Positions 17,689-26,828 of a stretch of 64,000 nt of DNA are shown in pieces. Every line of letters starts with the position of its first letter. The first letter of the stretch is position 1. The notes under the pieces were generated by a model. That model had not been told where the DNA came from and ran no database searches. It worked only from the letters and a program-made list of their open reading frames with translations. A program made the translations under genes and the position numbers. Origin of the DNA: Bacillus sp. NTK071 (GTDB lineage: Bacteria > Bacillota > Bacilli > Bacillales > Guptibacillaceae); assembly GCF_017303315.1 (NCBI RefSeq), contig NZ_JAFKOI010000002.1, positions 589,396 to 653,395 on the forward strand, written 5' to 3'.

Positions 17689-17718
17689 AAAAAAACACGT
17701 CAAATGACGTGTTTTTTT
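17689..17718. terminator. Terminator between gapB promoter and coaE
   Basis: AAAACACGTCA pairs with TGACGTGTTTT around A/T bases, with poly-A and poly-T flanks that suit both strands. It would stop transcription from coaE (-) before the gapB promoter. Confidence 0.85.
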
Positions 17719-17756
17719 CTACATTTTTTACAGAAACATTGTTGCCTTAGGAGAGC

Positions 17757-17826
17757 GGTTGATTTGAGCTCCAGGATGCTCGCTTTCCGTGGGGCGGGCG
17801 GTGAGCCTCCTTCCGCTCCAATCAAC
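17757..17826. repeat. Dispersed hairpin repeat, copy A (full length)
   Basis: About 70 bases framed by GGTTGATT and AATCAAC, with internal CTCCAGGATGCTCGCTTTCCG and CCTTCCGCTCCAATCAAC. It shares these blocks with copy B at 59709-59771. Inner arms have drifted (GTGAGCCTCC instead of CGAGCATCC). It lies between the coaE stop and its terminator. Confidence 0.8.
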
Positions 17827-17880
17827 TTCGATATGTGAATTTCTAAAACATAAACCTTAATCATTTCGAAAGAACCTTCT

Positions 17881-18474
17881 CTAGATAATTTGCCACTTTC
17901 TTAGAACATGAACTAGCTGATCTTCAGATTCTTTTAGTGATCCTGTGTTATCAATTATTGCATCCGCTAGTTCTTTCTTCTTTTCTATTGGCATTTGTGA
18001 TTGAATTCTCTCGGTAGCTTCTTGTTCAGTACTTCCGTCTCGTTCCATTAATCTCTTCAACTGTGTTGAAGGGTCAACGTATACAAGAAGCGTTCGTTCG
18101 ACCAAATGATTCAATTCACTTTCATATAGAAGAGGAATATCAAGCACAACATGAGGTTCTCCTTGTTTTTTATAAGAAGCTACCTCTTCAAGCATACGTT
18201 TTCGAATAGCTGGATGTAGGATGCTATTGAGGAGTTTACGCTTATCCTCATTGTTGAAAATAACAGAACCGAGCTTTTTTCGATCAAGACCTCCATCTTC
18301 TGCTTTCATTTCTGAACCAAATGACAGAAAGATCTCTTCTAATGCGGACTCACCCGGTTCTACAACCTGCCTAGCAATAACATCTGCATCAACAATTGGT
18401 ATGTTATGGTTTCTGATCATATCTGCTACAGTACTTTTTCCACTAGCAATTCCACCGGTAAGTCCTATATCCAT
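17881..18474 (-). CDS. coaE: Dephospho-CoA kinase
   Basis: 197 residues starting at MDIGLTGGIASGKST after GAGGAGG (a longer upstream frame is not needed). The P-loop is GGIASGKS at 7-14. The CoaE motif DADVIARQVVEPG follows, with LLYESEL further on. It phosphorylates the ribose 3'-OH of dephospho-CoA in the last step of CoA synthesis. It is the distal gene of the polA-mutM-ytaF-coaE cluster, 17 bases after ytaF. Confidence 0.96.
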   Translation of the reverse strand: MDIGLTGGIASGKSTVADMIRNHNIPIVDADVIARQVVEPGESALEEIFLSFGSEMKAEDGGLDRKKLGSVIFNNEDKRKLLNSILHPAIRKRMLEEVASYKKQGEPHVVLDIPLLYESELNHLVERTLLVYVDPSTQLKRLMERDGSTEQEATERIQSQMPIEKKKELADAIIDNTGSLKESEDQLVHVLRKWQII

Positions 18475-18491
18475 CGTTTCCTCCTCGAGGG

Positions 18492-19124
18492 CTACATCCT
18501 CATGAAGCCCAGAATTATTAATAAACAACCAGGTAAGTACGATAATTTATCCATCCACTTAATAGAAGACGCAACATTTCCAAACTTTAGTCCAAGTAGA
18601 ACAAAAAACGAACTCATACATGCGATTAGTATTGATGTTTCAATAGGAGAATAACCAATCATAGAGGCTCCTACCCCTGCTCCAAACGCATCTAACGAAA
18701 GAGCAGCACCAAGCATAATCGCCTCAATTCCAGTTATTGTTCCTGAATCATCAAAATCGGCTGTCGTCGGTTTTCGTAATATACTGATAACAACGCCTAG
18801 GGAACGAATTTCAAAATGAAGAAGAATACGCTCTGAAACCGTCCTTTCTTCATCTTTAGTATTACGGAACATTTGGTACAGTACCCAGGCACCCAAAGCA
18901 ATAAGAATAAACCCTCCTACACGCTGAGCCGCAATATCTGATATCCATAACTGTAGAATGGACCCAAACCCCATTGCGATCAACATGGAGACCGCCGAGC
19001 AAATTGAAATGATTAGAATCGACTTGAAAGGAATTTTCATCCTTCGTAAGCCATATGTTAAGCCAACTCCAAAACCGTCAACACTAACAGCAAATGCTAA
19101 GAAAAAAAGAGAAACCCAGTACAT
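18492..19124 (-). CDS. ytaF: Sporulation membrane protein YtaF (MntP-like fold)
   Basis: 210 residues with about six membrane helices. The MntP/YtaF family repeat is seen twice: FAVSVDGFGVGLTYGLR at the N terminus and AALSLDAFGAGVGASMIG near 140. MntP relatives export divalent metals, whereas YtaF is annotated in Bacillus as a sporulation protein of unknown mechanism. The position between mutM and coaE is as in B. subtilis. Confidence 0.9.
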   Translation of the reverse strand: MYWVSLFFLAFAVSVDGFGVGLTYGLRRMKIPFKSILIISICSAVSMLIAMGFGSILQLWISDIAAQRVGGFILIALGAWVLYQMFRNTKDEERTVSERILLHFEIRSLGVVISILRKPTTADFDDSGTITGIEAIMLGAALSLDAFGAGVGASMIGYSPIETSILIACMSSFFVLLGLKFGNVASSIKWMDKLSYLPGCLLIILGFMRM

Positions 19125-19189
19125 TGGCGAACTCCTTCCATACTGAAATCTTAAATAGTATATGAAAGGAGCCCATCCAACGCTACGAG

Positions 19190-20020
19190 TTACTCATTCA
19201 CCTGGCATATTGGACAATAAGTAGTGCCTCGTCCACCAACCACAATCTTTTCAAGTAAATGGTTACAATTCTTACATTCCAGTCCAGATCGTCCGTAAAC
19301 AAACAGATTGTCCTGATACGTACCTATTTTCCCCTGGCTGTTTACATAGGAACGAATAGTACTGCCCCCTTTGTTTACAGCTTCACTTAGTGTGTCTACG
19401 ATTTCAAGCTGGAGACGCTCTATTTCACATTCATTAAGCGTTGAAGCAATTCGCTCAGGGTGAATTCCTGCCTTAAATAGTGCCTCGTCTACATAAATAT
19501 TGCCTAGTCCAACGACTAGTGTTTGATCAAGTAGCACTGTTTTTACTTTCCGAGTCGTTTTCTTAAACCCCTCTTTTAAGACATCTACAGTAAATTGTGG
19601 AGAAAAAGGCTCGTGACCTAGCTGTGCAAGTGGTAATACTGATTCTTCTGTTCCGATTGGGAACAAATGCATAGTGCCAAACTTTCGCACATCGTGGTAA
19701 CGAAGCTCTGTTCCATCATCAAAAATAAAAAATACATGTGTATGATGATCAGCTTCTTCATCAGACTGACTCATTCGATATTTGCCCTCCATCCGAAGGT
19801 GCGAAACAATCACATCTTCTTCAAGGAAGAGCTTTAGGAACTTTCCTCTTCGCTCAACGCCTTTAAACGACTGTCCAATCACTTTTAATTTGAATTCCTC
19901 AACATCATCTGGCCTCTTAATAATTTTGGGCCATTTCACAATAATATCGGTAATTTTCTTACCTACAATTAATTCTTCTAGCGTTCGCTTAACTGTTTCT
20001 ACTTCTGGTAACTCAGGCAT
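19190..20020 (-). CDS. mutM: Formamidopyrimidine-DNA glycosylase
   Basis: 276 residues. The N terminus MPELPEVETVKRTL provides the catalytic Pro and Glu after Met removal. The helix-two-turn-helix carries VVGLGNIYVDEALF. The C-terminal zinc finger is CKNCNHLLEKIVVGGRGTTYCPIC. It is a bifunctional glycosylase/AP-lyase that removes 8-oxoguanine and formamidopyrimidines. The ATG follows GGAGAGGGAGATAT-like sequence. It sits 20 bases after polA and is probably co-transcribed. Confidence 0.98.
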   Translation of the reverse strand: MPELPEVETVKRTLEELIVGKKITDIIVKWPKIIKRPDDVEEFKLKVIGQSFKGVERRGKFLKLFLEEDVIVSHLRMEGKYRMSQSDEEADHHTHVFFIFDDGTELRYHDVRKFGTMHLFPIGTEESVLPLAQLGHEPFSPQFTVDVLKEGFKKTTRKVKTVLLDQTLVVGLGNIYVDEALFKAGIHPERIASTLNECEIERLQLEIVDTLSEAVNKGGSTIRSYVNSQGKIGTYQDNLFVYGRSGLECKNCNHLLEKIVVGGRGTTYCPICQVNE

Positions 20021-20040
20021 ATCTCCCTCTCCTTTGATGC

Positions 20041-22671
20041 CTACTTCGCATCATACCAAGTGGAGCCATACTCATAATCAACCTTCAAAGGTACATCCAG
20101 TTTGATTGCAGATTCCATCACTTCAGGTACGATACGTTTTAACGTTTCAATCTCTTCCTCAGGTGCTTCAAAAATGAGTTCATCGTGTACTTGAAGTAGC
20201 ATACGCGCCTGAAGATTCTCTTCTTTAAGACGTGTATCCATTTGAACCATAGCTAACTTAATAATATCTGCAGCTGTTCCCTGAATCGGTGTGTTCATCG
20301 CTGTACGCTCAGCGAATCCTCGCTGATTAAAGTTTCTTGAATTAATTTCAGGAAGATATCTTCTTCTTTGCATTAATGTCGAAACAAAGCCATCTTGCTT
20401 AGCTTCTGAAACAACATCTTCCATATACCTTTTTACACCAGGAAAACTCTCAAGATAACGGTCTATAAATTCTCCTGCTTCTTTCCTTGATATCCCAATG
20501 CTTTGCGAAAGTCCATAGTCACTTATTCCGTAAACAATACCAAAGTTTACAGCTTTTGCATGTCTCCTCATGTCTGATGTGACATCGTCTTTCTCAACGT
20601 CGAAAACATTCATGGCGGTTTTTGTATGAATATCTTCACCATTTTGGAATGCCTCAATTAAATTCTCATCTTTAGCAATGTGAGCAAGAACTCGTAATTC
20701 AATTTGAGAATAATCAGCTGCAAACATGACCCAATTGCTCGTTGAAGGAACAAAAGCTTTTCTTATTTTGCGACCTTCTTCAAGACGAATCGGAATGTTT
20801 TGTAGATTAGGATCTGTTGAACTTAATCGTCCTGTTTGTGTTAATGCCTGATTAAATCGCGTATGGATTTTGCCAGTATCAGAATAAATAACTTTGAGGA
20901 GTCCCTCAACGTACGTTGAGTTCAACTTTCCAAGCTGGCGATATAGAAGAATCTCTGGTATAACGTCATGCTTGCTCTCAAGCTTTTCAAGTACATCAGC
21001 TGAAGTAGAATATCCCGTCTTCGTTTTCTTAATAACCGGAAGTTCCAGTTTATCAAATAGAACCTCACCTAATTGCTTAGGAGAATTGATATTGAATTCA
21101 GTGCCAGCTAGTTCGAAAATTCGAGCTTCAATAGCACTAAGCTTTTTGTTTAACTCTCCGCCCATTTTCTCAAGGAACTTTGTATCTACAGATACACCTT
21201 TTGTTTCCATTTCTCCAAGCACTAGGGTTAATGGCATTTCAAGATCTTGAAAAAGTTCATATTGTTCATTCTTTCTAAGCTGCTCTTCAAGCGTTTCCTT
21301 CAACTGAAAGACTGCATAGGCTTTTCTAACAAGATGATCAGCTAGTTCGTTTTCTTCAGGTATCTTCCGCTTAGCGCCTTTTCCATAAATTGTTTCATCA
21401 GATGAAACAATGGAAAAACCTTCACGTCTTGAAATGGCTGATAAGTCATGAGTGGATTCAGATGGGTTGAGCAGGTACGAGGCAATGACTAAATCGAACG
21501 TAATACCTTTTAATGCAATTCCCTTCCAACCTAGGGCAACAACAGCGCGTTTTGCATCAAACACCCATTTTTTCTGAGATTGGTCTTCTAGAAATGTTCT
21601 GAACAAGTCTGAAGACATAGCGAGATCAGTAGGAAGATAGAAATTCCCGTTCTCATTAATAATTGAGAATCCTTGAATTTCTGCGTTATGATAATTTTCT
21701 TCCATCACTTCGACAATCATTGCTGAAGGACTGACTAAATGATGTTCTTCAATTTGTTGTAGTGTTTCAAAATTCAAATCATCGATTTCGGTTTCTTCAA
21801 CGACTTCTTCAGCTCCAATGCGGCTAAGCAGAGACTTAAAGCCAAGATCACTAAATAATGCTGCAACAGCGTCACGATCAAACCCGCTGTACGCCAAATC
21901 TTTCATCTCTAAATCAAGAGGAGTTTCTTTAAAAATGGTAACGAGCTCTTTGCTCATCATCGCTTTATCTTGATTCTCTTCTAGCTTTTCTTTTAATTTC
22001 TTACCTGAAACCTCATCGATTGATTCATATACTGCTTCTACCGTTCCAAACTGTTTTAATAGTTTAAGCGCAGTTTTCTCTCCTACACCTGGTACGCCAG
22101 GAATGTTATCGGAATTATCCCCCATCAAAGCTTTCATATCGATTATCTGATCTGGTGTAAGTCCATATTTTTCATTTAAAAACGCCGGATCATATGTATC
22201 AATATCAGTGATTCCTTTACGGGTTAAAGCAACATGAACATTGTTAGAAACAAGTTGAAGGAGGTCTTTATCTCCTGAATAAATTTTGACATCCCAATCT
22301 TCTTTGTCTGCAAGTAGCGACACTGTACCAATAATATCATCGGCTTCATAATCCTTAATCTCATACCGCTTAATATCAAATGCATCAAGAACTTCACGAA
22401 TAACAGGGAATTGTTCACTTAATTCAGAAGGGGTCTTCTGACGACCACCCTTATACTCGGTATAGGTTTTGTGCCGAAAAGTTGTTTTACCAGCATCAAA
22501 TGCAACAAGCATATGTGTTGGCGACTCATTTTCAATAATTTTTAGAAGCATCGTTGTAAAACCAAGTACAGCATTGGTGTAAACGCCTTTATCGTTATTT
22601 AACAGTGGTAGTGCAAAAAACGCACGGTACGCTATGCTGTTTCCATCAATTAGTACAAGTTTATTCTTCAA
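20041..22671 (-). CDS. polA: DNA polymerase I
   Basis: 876 residues with a TTG start (LKNKLVLIDGNSIAYRAFF) after GGGAGG; an ATG 15 codons upstream precedes that site. Domains: 5'-3' exonuclease (1 to about 290; YEADDIIGT, HH motif GVGEKTALKLLKQFG), a degenerate 3'-5' exonuclease domain as in other Bacillus enzymes (about 300-465), and the family A polymerase (about 480-876) with motif A FAADYSQIELR, motif B RRHAKAVNFGIVYG and motif C QVHDELIFEAP. It handles Okazaki-fragment maturation and repair. First gene of polA-mutM-ytaF-coaE. Confidence 0.97.
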   Translation of the reverse strand: MKNKLVLIDGNSIAYRAFFALPLLNNDKGVYTNAVLGFTTMLLKIIENESPTHMLVAFDAGKTTFRHKTYTEYKGGRQKTPSELSEQFPVIREVLDAFDIKRYEIKDYEADDIIGTVSLLADKEDWDVKIYSGDKDLLQLVSNNVHVALTRKGITDIDTYDPAFLNEKYGLTPDQIIDMKALMGDNSDNIPGVPGVGEKTALKLLKQFGTVEAVYESIDEVSGKKLKEKLEENQDKAMMSKELVTIFKETPLDLEMKDLAYSGFDRDAVAALFSDLGFKSLLSRIGAEEVVEETEIDDLNFETLQQIEEHHLVSPSAMIVEVMEENYHNAEIQGFSIINENGNFYLPTDLAMSSDLFRTFLEDQSQKKWVFDAKRAVVALGWKGIALKGITFDLVIASYLLNPSESTHDLSAISRREGFSIVSSDETIYGKGAKRKIPEENELADHLVRKAYAVFQLKETLEEQLRKNEQYELFQDLEMPLTLVLGEMETKGVSVDTKFLEKMGGELNKKLSAIEARIFELAGTEFNINSPKQLGEVLFDKLELPVIKKTKTGYSTSADVLEKLESKHDVIPEILLYRQLGKLNSTYVEGLLKVIYSDTGKIHTRFNQALTQTGRLSSTDPNLQNIPIRLEEGRKIRKAFVPSTSNWVMFAADYSQIELRVLAHIAKDENLIEAFQNGEDIHTKTAMNVFDVEKDDVTSDMRRHAKAVNFGIVYGISDYGLSQSIGISRKEAGEFIDRYLESFPGVKRYMEDVVSEAKQDGFVSTLMQRRRYLPEINSRNFNQRGFAERTAMNTPIQGTAADIIKLAMVQMDTRLKEENLQARMLLQVHDELIFEAPEEEIETLKRIVPEVMESAIKLDVPLKVDYEYGSTWYDAK

Positions 22672-22847
22672 TAGAAAGCCTCCCATTCTAATGCAATCGA
22701 CGTCTCTTAAAAGCATATAAAAACGCCTGCTTTCTCCATTTTACCACGTTGGCAAAAAGAAAGAAAAACAAGCGATGAGGTAACAGTTAACATGGAAACA
22801 CGTTTTAAATAAGAATAACGGCCATAACTTTCACAAACCATAAAAAA

Positions 22848-22876
22848 AGGAGACGAGATAAACTCGTCTCAAAAAA
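22848..22876 (-). terminator. Terminator of phoPR
   Basis: GAGACGAG pairs with CTCGTCTC around TTTAT, followed by six T on the minus strand, about 90 bases after the phoR stop. The rest of the polA-phoR gap (22672-22963) shows nothing further. Confidence 0.85.
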
Positions 22877-22963
22877 TGCTCTCGTCATGATGAAGGGGTC
22901 AATTGTTACTTTACAGAAAGAGTTTAAAGGACATATAAACAAAATGTAAAGAAAACGTAAATA

Positions 22964-24382
22964 TTAAAATTTACGTTTCTTTAATAGCGAAATCAGGAAT
23001 GTTGTTCCCTTCCCAGGATCACTATCCACTCGAATCTTTCCGTTATGTGCCTCAATGAGGTGTTTTACAATCGCAAGGCCAAGCCCTGTTCCACCTGAAT
23101 TTCTGCTTCTTGCCCGATCAACACGATAGAAACGTTCAAATATCCGAGGTATTTCCTCTTTACTTATACCTATGCCGTTATCAGATATCATAAAGTCAAC
23201 GGTTTCACTGGCTTCTTTAACTGAAATATCAACCTTGCCATTTTCTTGTGTATAGGTAAGGCTATTTGCAATTAAATTAAGAAAAACCTGTTTTAACCTG
23301 TGAACATCCCCTTTAATACTAAGGTTACCTTCATACTCTACAGATAATTCTATTTTCTTTTTATCTGCCTTACTCTTAGTCATGAGCAGACAATCATCTA
23401 TAATTTCTTGTAAATCTGCATCTTGCCAGTTTAATGAAAAATGCTTTTGTTCCATTTTAGATAAATCTAATAAATCTTGAATGAGACTTTGAAGACGATC
23501 ACTTTCATTGAGAATGATTGTAAGAAACCTTGTACGAAACGCTTTGTTCTCCATTGCACCATCCAATAATGTCTCAGCAAATCCTTTTAATGAAGTAACT
23601 GGTGTTTTCAATTCATGCGAAACATTCGCAACAAAATCTTTACGCATTTGTTCAAGTTTTTTCAATTCAGTAATATCGTGAAATACAAGTACGACACCTT
23701 TTAATTTATCATCATGATCAAGAATTGGCGCGCCCGAAACATCAAAGTGACGAATTTCGATGCCTACTTGAAGCTCAACCTGTTTCCTCACTGTTTTCTC
23801 TACCAAAAGCGTTTCCTCTACAAGGCGTATAATTTCCCGATATGGGATTGCCTCATAATAAAGAGAATCAATATATTCTTTAGAATGGATACCAAAGGTT
23901 TCTTTATAAAAACGATTCACAAGGTTAATATAACCCTTTGTATCAATCAGAATTAACCCGCTATCCATGTTCTCGATTAACGTCATTAATCGATTTTGTT
24001 GAATCTCATACGAAGATGTCATATTTTGTAAATTGCGAGCTAGAATATTTAATGCATGACTTAATTGGCCAGTTTCATCAAGTTTGTACTCGTAAGTCCT
24101 TGCCTGAAAATTTCCAGAAGCAAGCTCGTTCGCAACTTTCAATGCACCTTCAAGAGGCTTGGTTAACTGATTAGAGATGCGCAGGCTTATGTATATAATA
24201 ATGAAAAAAGCCGTTGCAAATGAAATAATTAATATAAGCCACATATTTGACAATGCTTCTTGACTTGCACCCTCGAATAAGATTCCTTCAAATAAATTTC
24301 CTAGAAAGACAATCATAATTAAAAATACAAAAAAGAGGATAACAAATTGGGCATTAAGAAACCGAGAGCGAAACTTTTTCAT
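22964..24382 (-). CDS. phoR: Phosphate-response sensor histidine kinase PhoR (short sensor form)
   Basis: 472 residues. TM1 is about 12-28 and TM2 about 47-66, with only some 18 residues between them. HAMP about 67-120, PAS about 130-235, HisKA with His256 in VSHELKTPVTS, and HATPase with DNGIGISKEEIP and GGTGLGLAIVKH. B. subtilis PhoR is clearly longer and has an extracytoplasmic domain, which is absent here. It phosphorylates PhoP under phosphate limitation. The start codon overlaps the phoP stop by one base (TAATG), indicating translational coupling. Confidence 0.9.
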   Translation of the reverse strand: MKKFRSRFLNAQFVILFFVFLIMIVFLGNLFEGILFEGASQEALSNMWLILIISFATAFFIIIYISLRISNQLTKPLEGALKVANELASGNFQARTYEYKLDETGQLSHALNILARNLQNMTSSYEIQQNRLMTLIENMDSGLILIDTKGYINLVNRFYKETFGIHSKEYIDSLYYEAIPYREIIRLVEETLLVEKTVRKQVELQVGIEIRHFDVSGAPILDHDDKLKGVVLVFHDITELKKLEQMRKDFVANVSHELKTPVTSLKGFAETLLDGAMENKAFRTRFLTIILNESDRLQSLIQDLLDLSKMEQKHFSLNWQDADLQEIIDDCLLMTKSKADKKKIELSVEYEGNLSIKGDVHRLKQVFLNLIANSLTYTQENGKVDISVKEASETVDFMISDNGIGISKEEIPRIFERFYRVDRARSRNSGGTGLGLAIVKHLIEAHNGKIRVDSDPGKGTTFLISLLKKRKF

Positions 24383-25098
24383 TAAATTGAGGGCTCCTCT
24401 AACTTATAACCGAGTCCTCGTATCGTCTTAATATATTCAGGTTTACGGGTGTTTTGTTCAATCTTCTCCCGTAGATGACTAACATGAACATCAACAATTC
24501 TCGTATCACCAACGAAATCATAATCCCAAACTGCACTTAGAAGCTGCTCTCTAGTAAGAACACGTCCCTTGTGACGAACAAGGTATACCAATAATTCAAA
24601 CTCTTTTGGCGTCACTTCCATTATCTGTCCCTGGAAATATGCTTCATAGTTATTTGGGAAAACGTCTAATTGGCCAACTTGAATCTTCTCTTCTTCTTCC
24701 ATTTCAGAAGCCGTTTTTGATTCTTCAAGCTGCTTTACTCGTCTTAGAATTGCTTTCACACGAGCAACTACTTCTCTTGGACTAAATGGTTTTGTCATAT
24801 AATCATCAGCTCCGAGTTCGAGACCGAGTACCTTATCAAATTCGTCGTCCTTCGCGGTAAGCATAAGAACAGGTGTGTGAATATGACGTTGCCTTAATTC
24901 TTTACATACTTCTAATCCATCCATCTCAGGCAACATCAGATCAAGAATGATGCAGTTAGGCTTTTCAGCCAAAACAACTTCAAGAGCTTCAGCTCCATTT
25001 TCAGCTGTTACAACCTCATAACCTGCTTGTTCAAGATTAAATTGCAGCAATGTCAAAATTGACATTTCATCATCGACAACTAGAATTTTTTGACTCAT
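24382..25098 (-). CDS. phoP: Phosphate-response regulator PhoP
   Basis: 238 residues, OmpR family. The receiver domain has the acidic pair VVDDE (9-10), phosphoacceptor Asp53 in ILDLMLPEMDG, and Lys in DDYMTKPFSPRE. The winged-helix output domain (about 140-235) carries FELLVYLVRHKGRVLTREQLLSAVWDY and VDVHVSHLREKIE. It controls Pho-regulon genes. It is the first gene of phoPR, and a cre-like site lies upstream at 25238-25251. Confidence 0.95.
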   Translation of the reverse strand: MSQKILVVDDEMSILTLLQFNLEQAGYEVVTAENGAEALEVVLAEKPNCIILDLMLPEMDGLEVCKELRQRHIHTPVLMLTAKDDEFDKVLGLELGADDYMTKPFSPREVVARVKAILRRVKQLEESKTASEMEEEEKIQVGQLDVFPNNYEAYFQGQIMEVTPKEFELLVYLVRHKGRVLTREQLLSAVWDYDFVGDTRIVDVHVSHLREKIEQNTRKPEYIKTIRGLGYKLEEPSI

Positions 25099-25237
25099 TG
25101 TAAAATCCCCCTAACGAATTTCCCCATTCATCAATGCCGATACCGAAAGTCAGGCATTTGTGTTTATTTTAGCCTGAATACTCTCATCATACTATTTTTT
25201 TTGGTAAGGCAAAAGAAGAACTTGTTTTACGCTTGAT

Positions 25238-25251
25238 TAAAAGCGCTTTCT
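25238..25251. promoter_or_regulatory. cre-like CcpA site upstream of phoP
   Basis: TAAAAGCGCTTTCT matches the cre consensus TGWAANCGNTNWCA at all but two defined positions. It lies about 140 bases before phoP. CcpA is known to repress phoPR in B. subtilis. Confidence 0.55.
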
Positions 25252-25268
25252 CTTAATAGCGACAAAAC

Positions 25269-25292
25269 AAAAAGAGCCGTATGTAGGCTCTT
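25269..25292 (-). terminator. Terminator of MaoC-like gene
   Basis: AAGAGCC pairs with GGCTCTT around TACATAC, followed by five T on the minus strand. It overlaps the stop codon. Confidence 0.8.
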
Positions 25293-25770
25293 AAAAATTA
25301 TCAAATGATGTTGTTTTTGTTAAAGGCTTAGCAGGATAAGGTGGACACACTGTAAACCTACCTTCAAGAACCGAATCACCCGCTTCATTTGTACCTTCTA
25401 CACGAATAAGAACTTCATGAGCTTCCCTTGAAACCTCAATCACTTCAAACTGGAAGTGTACAGTTTCATAGTGATAAACAGGATTGTTATATGTCACTTC
25501 ATTCTTTTTAATACTACTACCTGGCCCAGGCAGGTATTTAGAAATCGCACCAGTTACAATCGCCAGAAGCATGATTTGAGGGACGATAGGTTTTTTGAAT
25601 GGTGTCATAGATGCATAATCATGTTGAATGAAAAGAGGATTGTTATCATTTGAAAGCCCAAGATATAAAAGTAAATCACGATCTTCTATCTTCTCTGTTA
25701 CTTCAAGCTTTTCCCCTGCAGTTATTTCTTCAATCATACGACCTATTTTTCGTTTTTTACCTAAAAGCAT
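25291..25770 (-). CDS. MaoC-like hot-dog fold protein
   Basis: 159 residues with an ATG after AAGGGGAGT. A single hot-dog domain (about 15-150) contains GLSNDNNPLFIQHDYASMTPFKKPIVPQIM, the MaoC hydratase-2 signature. In classical (R)-hydratases the motif reads D-x-N-P-hydrophobic-His, but here a Phe follows NPL and a His lies three residues later. Activity may therefore differ from enoyl-CoA hydration. The substrate is unknown. It stands between phoP and mdh with its own terminator, and a palindromic cre-like site lies upstream. Confidence 0.75.
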   Translation of the reverse strand: MLLGKKRKIGRMIEEITAGEKLEVTEKIEDRDLLLYLGLSNDNNPLFIQHDYASMTPFKKPIVPQIMLLAIVTGAISKYLPGPGSSIKKNEVTYNNPVYHYETVHFQFEVIEVSREAHEVLIRVEGTNEAGDSVLEGRFTVCPPYPAKPLTKTTSFDNF

Positions 25771-25790
25771 AGCTACTCCCCTTCCGCATA

Positions 25791-25804
25791 AGAAAGCGCT
25801 TTCT
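25791..25804. promoter_or_regulatory. cre-like palindrome upstream of MaoC-like gene
   Basis: AGAAAGCGCTTTCT is a perfect palindrome differing from an ideal cre only at the outer positions. It lies about 20 bases before the start codon, where CcpA binding would block transcription. Confidence 0.5.
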
Positions 25805-25816
25805 ATTGTTGTGTAA

Positions 25817-25846
25817 AAAGAGATCCGGCTTGCACCGGATCTTCTT
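25817..25846 (-). terminator. Terminator of mdh
   Basis: AGATCCGG pairs with CCGGATCT around TGCAAG, followed by TTTTT after one C on the minus strand, 3 bases after the mdh stop. Confidence 0.9.
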
Positions 25847-25848
25847 AT

Positions 25849-26787
25849 TTAATTTAATACTGTCATCACTTTACGAACAGAGTCAGCTGACTTGTCTAGC
25901 TCTTTCTTCTCATCAGCAGTTAAATCTAATTCGATAATTTCTTCAATCCCACTTCCACCAAGGATTGTTGGTACGCCAAGATATAGTCCATCATAACCAT
26001 ACTCGCCCTCAAGATAGGCAATTGTAGGAAGAACACGTCGCTGATCCTTCAAGATTGCCTCAGCCATTTCTACAAGAGAAGCGGCTGGCGCATAGTAGGC
26101 ACTACCATTTCCTAACAGACTAACGATTTCTCCGCCACCTTTACGCGTTCGTTCCACAATTTCCGCGAGGCGTTCTTCAGAAATAAGGCTTTGAAGTGGA
26201 ATACCTCCTGCAAACGAATAGCGTACAAGTGGTACCATATCATCTCCATGACCACCAAGAACGAAACCAGTAATATCTTTAACTGATAAGTTAAGTTCTT
26301 CAGCAATGAACGAACGGAATCGCGCAGAATCAAGAATTCCTGATTGACCAATGACACGGTTTTTCGGAAGACCAGACTCCTTGTATACCGTGTAAGTCAT
26401 TGCATCAACCGGATTTGTTAGAACAACAATTATGGTGTCCGGCGAATATCTCACAATTTCCTTCGTTACGCTTTTCATTATTTTAGCATTAGTATTAACC
26501 AGATCATCTCGGCTCATTCCAGGTTTTCTAGCGATACCTGCGGTAATTACAACAATGTCTGAATTAGCTGTATCCTCGTAGTTTGAAGTACCTGAGATTT
26601 TAGAATCAAATCCTTGTACAGGGCTCGCTTCAAACATATCGAGTGCCTTACCCTTTGTAGGACCTTCTTGATTTGGAATGTCTACAAGAACGACATCAGC
26701 AAGCTCTTTTTGAGCTAGTAAAAAAGCTGTAGTTGCTCCAGTAAAACCAGCACCAATAACGGAAACTTTTTTGCGTTTCATTGTCAT
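25849..26787 (-). CDS. mdh: Malate dehydrogenase
   Basis: 312 residues of the LDH-like bacterial MDH type. The NAD-binding fold is [19 protein letters not shown], then Asp in VVLVDIP. Substrate residues appear in [15 protein letters not shown] (Arg in the active loop) and catalytic His in [12 protein letters not shown]. It interconverts malate and oxaloacetate in the TCA cycle. The start follows AAAGGAG. Third gene of the citZ-icd-mdh order, 41 bases after icd. Confidence 0.97.
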   Translation of the reverse strand: MTMKRKKVSVIGAGFTGATTAFLLAQKELADVVLVDIPNQEGPTKGKALDMFEASPVQGFDSKISGTSNYEDTANSDIVVITAGIARKPGMSRDDLVNTNAKIMKSVTKEIVRYSPDTIIVVLTNPVDAMTYTVYKESGLPKNRVIGQSGILDSARFRSFIAEELNLSVKDITGFVLGGHGDDMVPLVRYSFAGGIPLQSLISEERLAEIVERTRKGGGEIVSLLGNGSAYYAPAASLVEMAEAILKDQRRVLPTIAYLEGEYGYDGLYLGVPTILGGSGIEEIIELDLTADEKKELDKSADSVRKVMTVLN

Positions 26788-26828
26788 TTGTAAGCCACTC
26801 CTTTAATCCAGTTCTTAAGTTTATAAAC

